Both the position numbers and the translations under genes were made by a program. Of a stretch of DNA of 64,000 bases, positions 60,989-64,000 are shown piece by piece. This DNA is from Silene conica (taxonomy: Eukaryota > Streptophyta > Magnoliopsida > Caryophyllales > Caryophyllaceae): contig CM055311.2 in the NCBI GenBank assembly GCA_029255685.2, forward strand, positions 61,407,048 through 61,471,047, given 5' to 3'. The first letter of the stretch is position 1; every line of letters begins with the position of its first letter. A model generated the notes under the pieces. The model was not told where the DNA came from. It searched no databases and worked only from the letters and a program-made list of their open reading frames with translations.

Positions 60989-63179
60989 CTCATCAATAAA
61001 ACCCTTGAAAAAAAATTCTCCATTCTTGCGAATGGCGAATACGAATGGCAAAGAGAAAGTTGCATTAGAAATTGAAGAGTAATCAAAGTGAACGGCAAAG
61101 AAGAAGCTCCAATCACATATTCAGGTATCAAATTTTGAAGATTCATCATTCCAACTTTTGATTGTCTTCCTTTCTCATTGTTATTTTTACTCCAATTTTT
61201 TTCTTTTCCTTGTTGATTACTGGGATCTATCTATAGTTCTTGATTTTCATATAAACTCATGATGGTTGTTACTTTTTTTTTGCAATTTGAACCAATTTTG
61301 AATGTAATATGACTTACTTTGCAAAATTGTTGATACATCACCCAAAATTTGGTTAGAGAATCCTTGGGGTTTTTGTTTCTAGTGATTGTTTCTCAATTTC
61401 AGTTCTTCTCAATGAACTGTGGACATTGTTACCATTGACTATGCAACTGTCTATTGTTTTTATTTGGCCTAATTTTATTTCATCTCTCGAATATTGACAT
61501 CCTGTTCTGTATGCAGCCTGTGGCTTTCACGACATTATCATTCTTCATTGTTGTTGCAGTGCGGTTTATTATTTTTGGAATGTCTTTAATATGTACCTGC
61601 CCATATTTCAGCTGCTGTAGAAGTGCACTGCCAAGAACACTCCTTTGACAACTCAACTATAAAATTACATCTTACATAATTTTTTCTATCCAAAGTTTGT
61701 CCTTCCTTGTCAGTTGACCCTTTGTCTGCTTATTGATTCTTACCCTCATTTCAGATTGAATCTTGGTTGCTCAGACAGTAGGCCTGGGTAGTTTGTGATC
61801 ATGTCTACTAAGGTTACGTTGTTGCCATATGCAATAAATAGCAACATCTAGAATGCCATTCAGAATCCCTCTCTTCTGTCTGTTGTATCTGTTATTTTTC
61901 TGCCAGTGTTGATCTATTTCAGCAGAGAATTGAATGCCAGTCCATTTCTGTAGCATCAGTAGAATGCGCCTACTCCATTGACAGCAGAAAAAGGGTGTTG
62001 AGTTGTTTCTTCCTCCTGATCACAGATGCAACATTGTTATCCTTACTAATATTAAGTCTGTACAATTTTATTAAAACAGTGTTGATGAGTGATGATATAG
62101 CCAAGTGATAAAACCGTGCTTTGGGATAATCCACTTATTCCATACAAACTGATACTATTCAACTATTGTTTGATCAGGGGTGAGTCATTTGTATCCCTTA
62201 GTGACTGAGTACTCACTGAGGCCAAAAAACATAGGGGTAGGACAGATGAAGCTACCAGAAAATCTCCATAATTAGATAAATGATGTTCAGGCAAAGATAA
62301 ATAAAGCTTCTACTATCATTCAATTGAAAACTCAGGATAATTCCAGAAGGATACGCAAAGTCTTAGATCTAGTGTACGTGTGATTTTTTTAATGTTGTTG
62401 CAGTGTAAAGGGTTTTGTTAGTCAACATTACTTAATTCATTAATTTGTCCCTTAATGTAGGACGATGGCCTTGATAATTCTTAAAGCTGTTATGCTTGCT
62501 CTGGCATTTATTGATTTTCGTGAGCGTAATCCTTCATGTTAAATCTTCTCTAATTTTGTGGTCATATTTTATTTTTTAATGTACTCATTTGACTTTATTT
62601 TTGGGTTCCGGTGCTATCTATCTTCGGCTTAGAGTGTCTTGTGTACACGTAAGTGAATTCTTCTAATTTACTCCTCACTATCATTTCCTTACCCAAGCCA
62701 TTAATAATGGTAATATCTAAACTTATTATTGATGAGGATGTATTTGATCGTTAATTTGATATGATATTAAATAACATAGAAAATGTTATCAATGCCTTAC
62801 ATGGTTTTCACTTGAATTTTCAGTAATCCTATGTTCAAGCTACTTTATGTATCGTCAAACTCAAGCTTCATCGCAAGGATTGCTTAACAAGCACCGAAGA
62901 TATGTATTTCTAAGATGTCGCAAATAGTCACTTACTACCTTTGGTTGCGAATAATAGAGAACTAAATTTTTTTCGGATAGTTGGATATTATTTTGGAGTA
63001 TTTTTTATTTGAGATACATTTATTCATATGGGGTTCGGACATGTATTTGACATTAAAGTTGTCTAATGCTAAGATATGTTTGTTTTTAGAAAAGTTGTGT
63101 GTAATTCCGATTGTGGCACGTTTGTTCGAAGGTAATATAGTAGGAAACACAGGTGCAATACATAATATTGTCAATTGTA
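60989..63179. other. AT-rich DNA with a LINE fragment; no host gene supported
   Basis: Short ORFs only. A stretch at 62460-62540 opens with an ATG in coding-like sequence (MALIILKAVMLALAF, 25 codons) preceded by an acceptor-like tract, but no partner exon was found. It may be the interior of the CACTA element that ends at 63504. Confidence 0.4.
61700..62040 (-). pseudogene. LINE (non-LTR) reverse transcriptase C-terminal fragment
   Basis: On the minus strand QCCICDQEEETTQHPF, then after a frameshift WSRRILLMLQKWTGIQF and NGILDVAIYCIWQQRNLSRH resemble the zinc-binding domain and end of plant LINE-1 reverse transcriptases. A stop follows, and coding-like sequence (IQSEMRVRIN) continues past it. 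Only the last 110 or so codons remain, in at least two frames. Confidence 0.55.
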
Positions 63180-63504
63180 GTACAAAAGCGGCGCAAAAAA
63201 GCGCCTAAACATAAGCAAAATGGTGCATAATAGATGATAGTCGCAGTATTATATGAGGCGCTTGAAAGCGTCGGATGTTCTTTAGCGGTGCATAAAAAGC
63301 ACTGCTATAGCACAAAAATAGAGCGTCAATTTTCGCGGCGCTATATTCTAGGTTTACTGACACAATAAAATAGCGTCGCATTAAGGGGTAGCGGCATAGG
63401 CAAATGCGGCGCATATAAAAGCGTCGGTATAACTCCTTGCGGTGCTATTTAGCGTCGCTATATGAGCTTAAAAAGTGTCGCAATAATCCGCTTCCGTAGT
63501 AGTG
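63180..63504 (+). mobile_element. CACTA transposon end with subterminal repeats
   Basis: The sequence ends ccgcttccgtagtagtg, which reads CACTACTACGGAAGCGG on the minus strand. Inside it, about 12 short units of the form gcg(t/g)cgcta or agcg(t/g)(c/t)g recur in both orientations over 320 bases, as in the subterminal transposase-binding zones of En/Spm elements. The opposite end was not found in the window; GC-rich gcgct phrases at 38190-38340 could belong to the other side but are unproven. Confidence 0.6.
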
Positions 63505-64000
63505 ATATGTTTACAAAAAGTCTCTGAAATCATCGTTAAAAACACGTAAATCATTCAAAATAGGTTCATGCATGTCACTAATGTTTTTAGAATGCTCATT
63601 TGTTTAACCCATCAAACGACGTTACAACTTTAAAACGACAGTTATAATGCATATTACCGTACGTTTCTCACCGCGACTAGCCGACTACTACAGACAGGGC
63701 TCACATCATCACTATCCAGACCTCCATGAGAGTCCTCTTTAACAATGTCGTCAAATTCATTCTCTATGTTGATAATATCAACCAACTAATCTGATTCCAT
63801 TATGTGAAGTTGATCTTTTTTTTATTAAAAATTAAATCAAATGAGGTTGTTGGACATTTTCAAGGATGGTGGATGATGAAGGATGATGAAACAGAAGAAA
63901 GATGAAGGATGATGAAACAAAAAGGCTATTTTTGTTTGTGTAGTTTGTTTTAAGGTTTTTATGACACATTCATGCAATTAATGAGCATGTAATATTTTTG
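63505..64000. other. AT-rich DNA, no gene seen
   Basis: Contains a short repeat (gatgaaggatgatgaaaca, about 63874-63918). Nothing else is recognised. Confidence 0.5.

Overview
The window is nuclear DNA from a flowering plant, probably a eudicot. It is AT-rich, has spliced genes with GT-AG introns, and is dominated by plant transposon families (Ty1/copia, Ty3/gypsy of the Athila type, Helitron, CACTA, hAT, Mutator-like and PIF/Harbinger). The species cannot be named from the sequence alone. Only two host genes can be supported. One is an 11-exon gene for translation initiation factor eIF3 subunit b (1390-6548, +). The other is a two-exon gene for a secreted proline-rich protein with an X8 (CBM43) domain (10762-12245, -). 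No tRNA, rRNA, CRISPR array or operon-like system was found.

From 6.5 to 23.3 kb the sequence is intergenic and full of small transposons. Several have exact borders and target-site duplications (TSDs): hAT-type MITEs (9176-9375, 16515-16962), a Tourist-type MITE (10323-10727), a TRIM retrotransposon (12885-13872) with a MITE inside one LTR, three copies of one Mutator-like MITE, and a decayed PIF/Harbinger element (17220-18721) that keeps a Myb-like ORF but no transposase. From 23.3 to 36.0 kb a decayed copia element on + is split by a young copia element on - (27077-34424, TSD gtact). The young one is nearly intact: its reading frame is broken once, at a run of six C.

From 38.3 to 61.0 kb lies a stack of gypsy elements. 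A roughly 2.3-kb solo LTR on - (TSD tctct) is interrupted by an Athila-type element (TSD acaac). The Athila env-position ORF is in turn interrupted by a 2.88-kb solo LTR (TSD tgcca) of the same family as the outer one. An 8.38-kb block (33186-41567) is repeated almost perfectly in direct orientation at 52015-60397. It begins inside the young copia leader and ends exactly at the end of the Athila LTR. The arrangement reads as a join between an allele with the full Athila element and an allele with only its solo LTR, made either by unequal exchange in the plant or by the assembler. The differences between the two copies fall only inside the younger transposon segments, which also needs explaining.

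The last 3 kb hold a frameshifted LINE fragment and a CACTA transposon end with subterminal repeats. I saw no convincing undescribed gene system. The strongest leads are the chimeric duplication, the uneven spread of its differences, and the GC-rich palindromic boxes carried by two unrelated gypsy LTR families.
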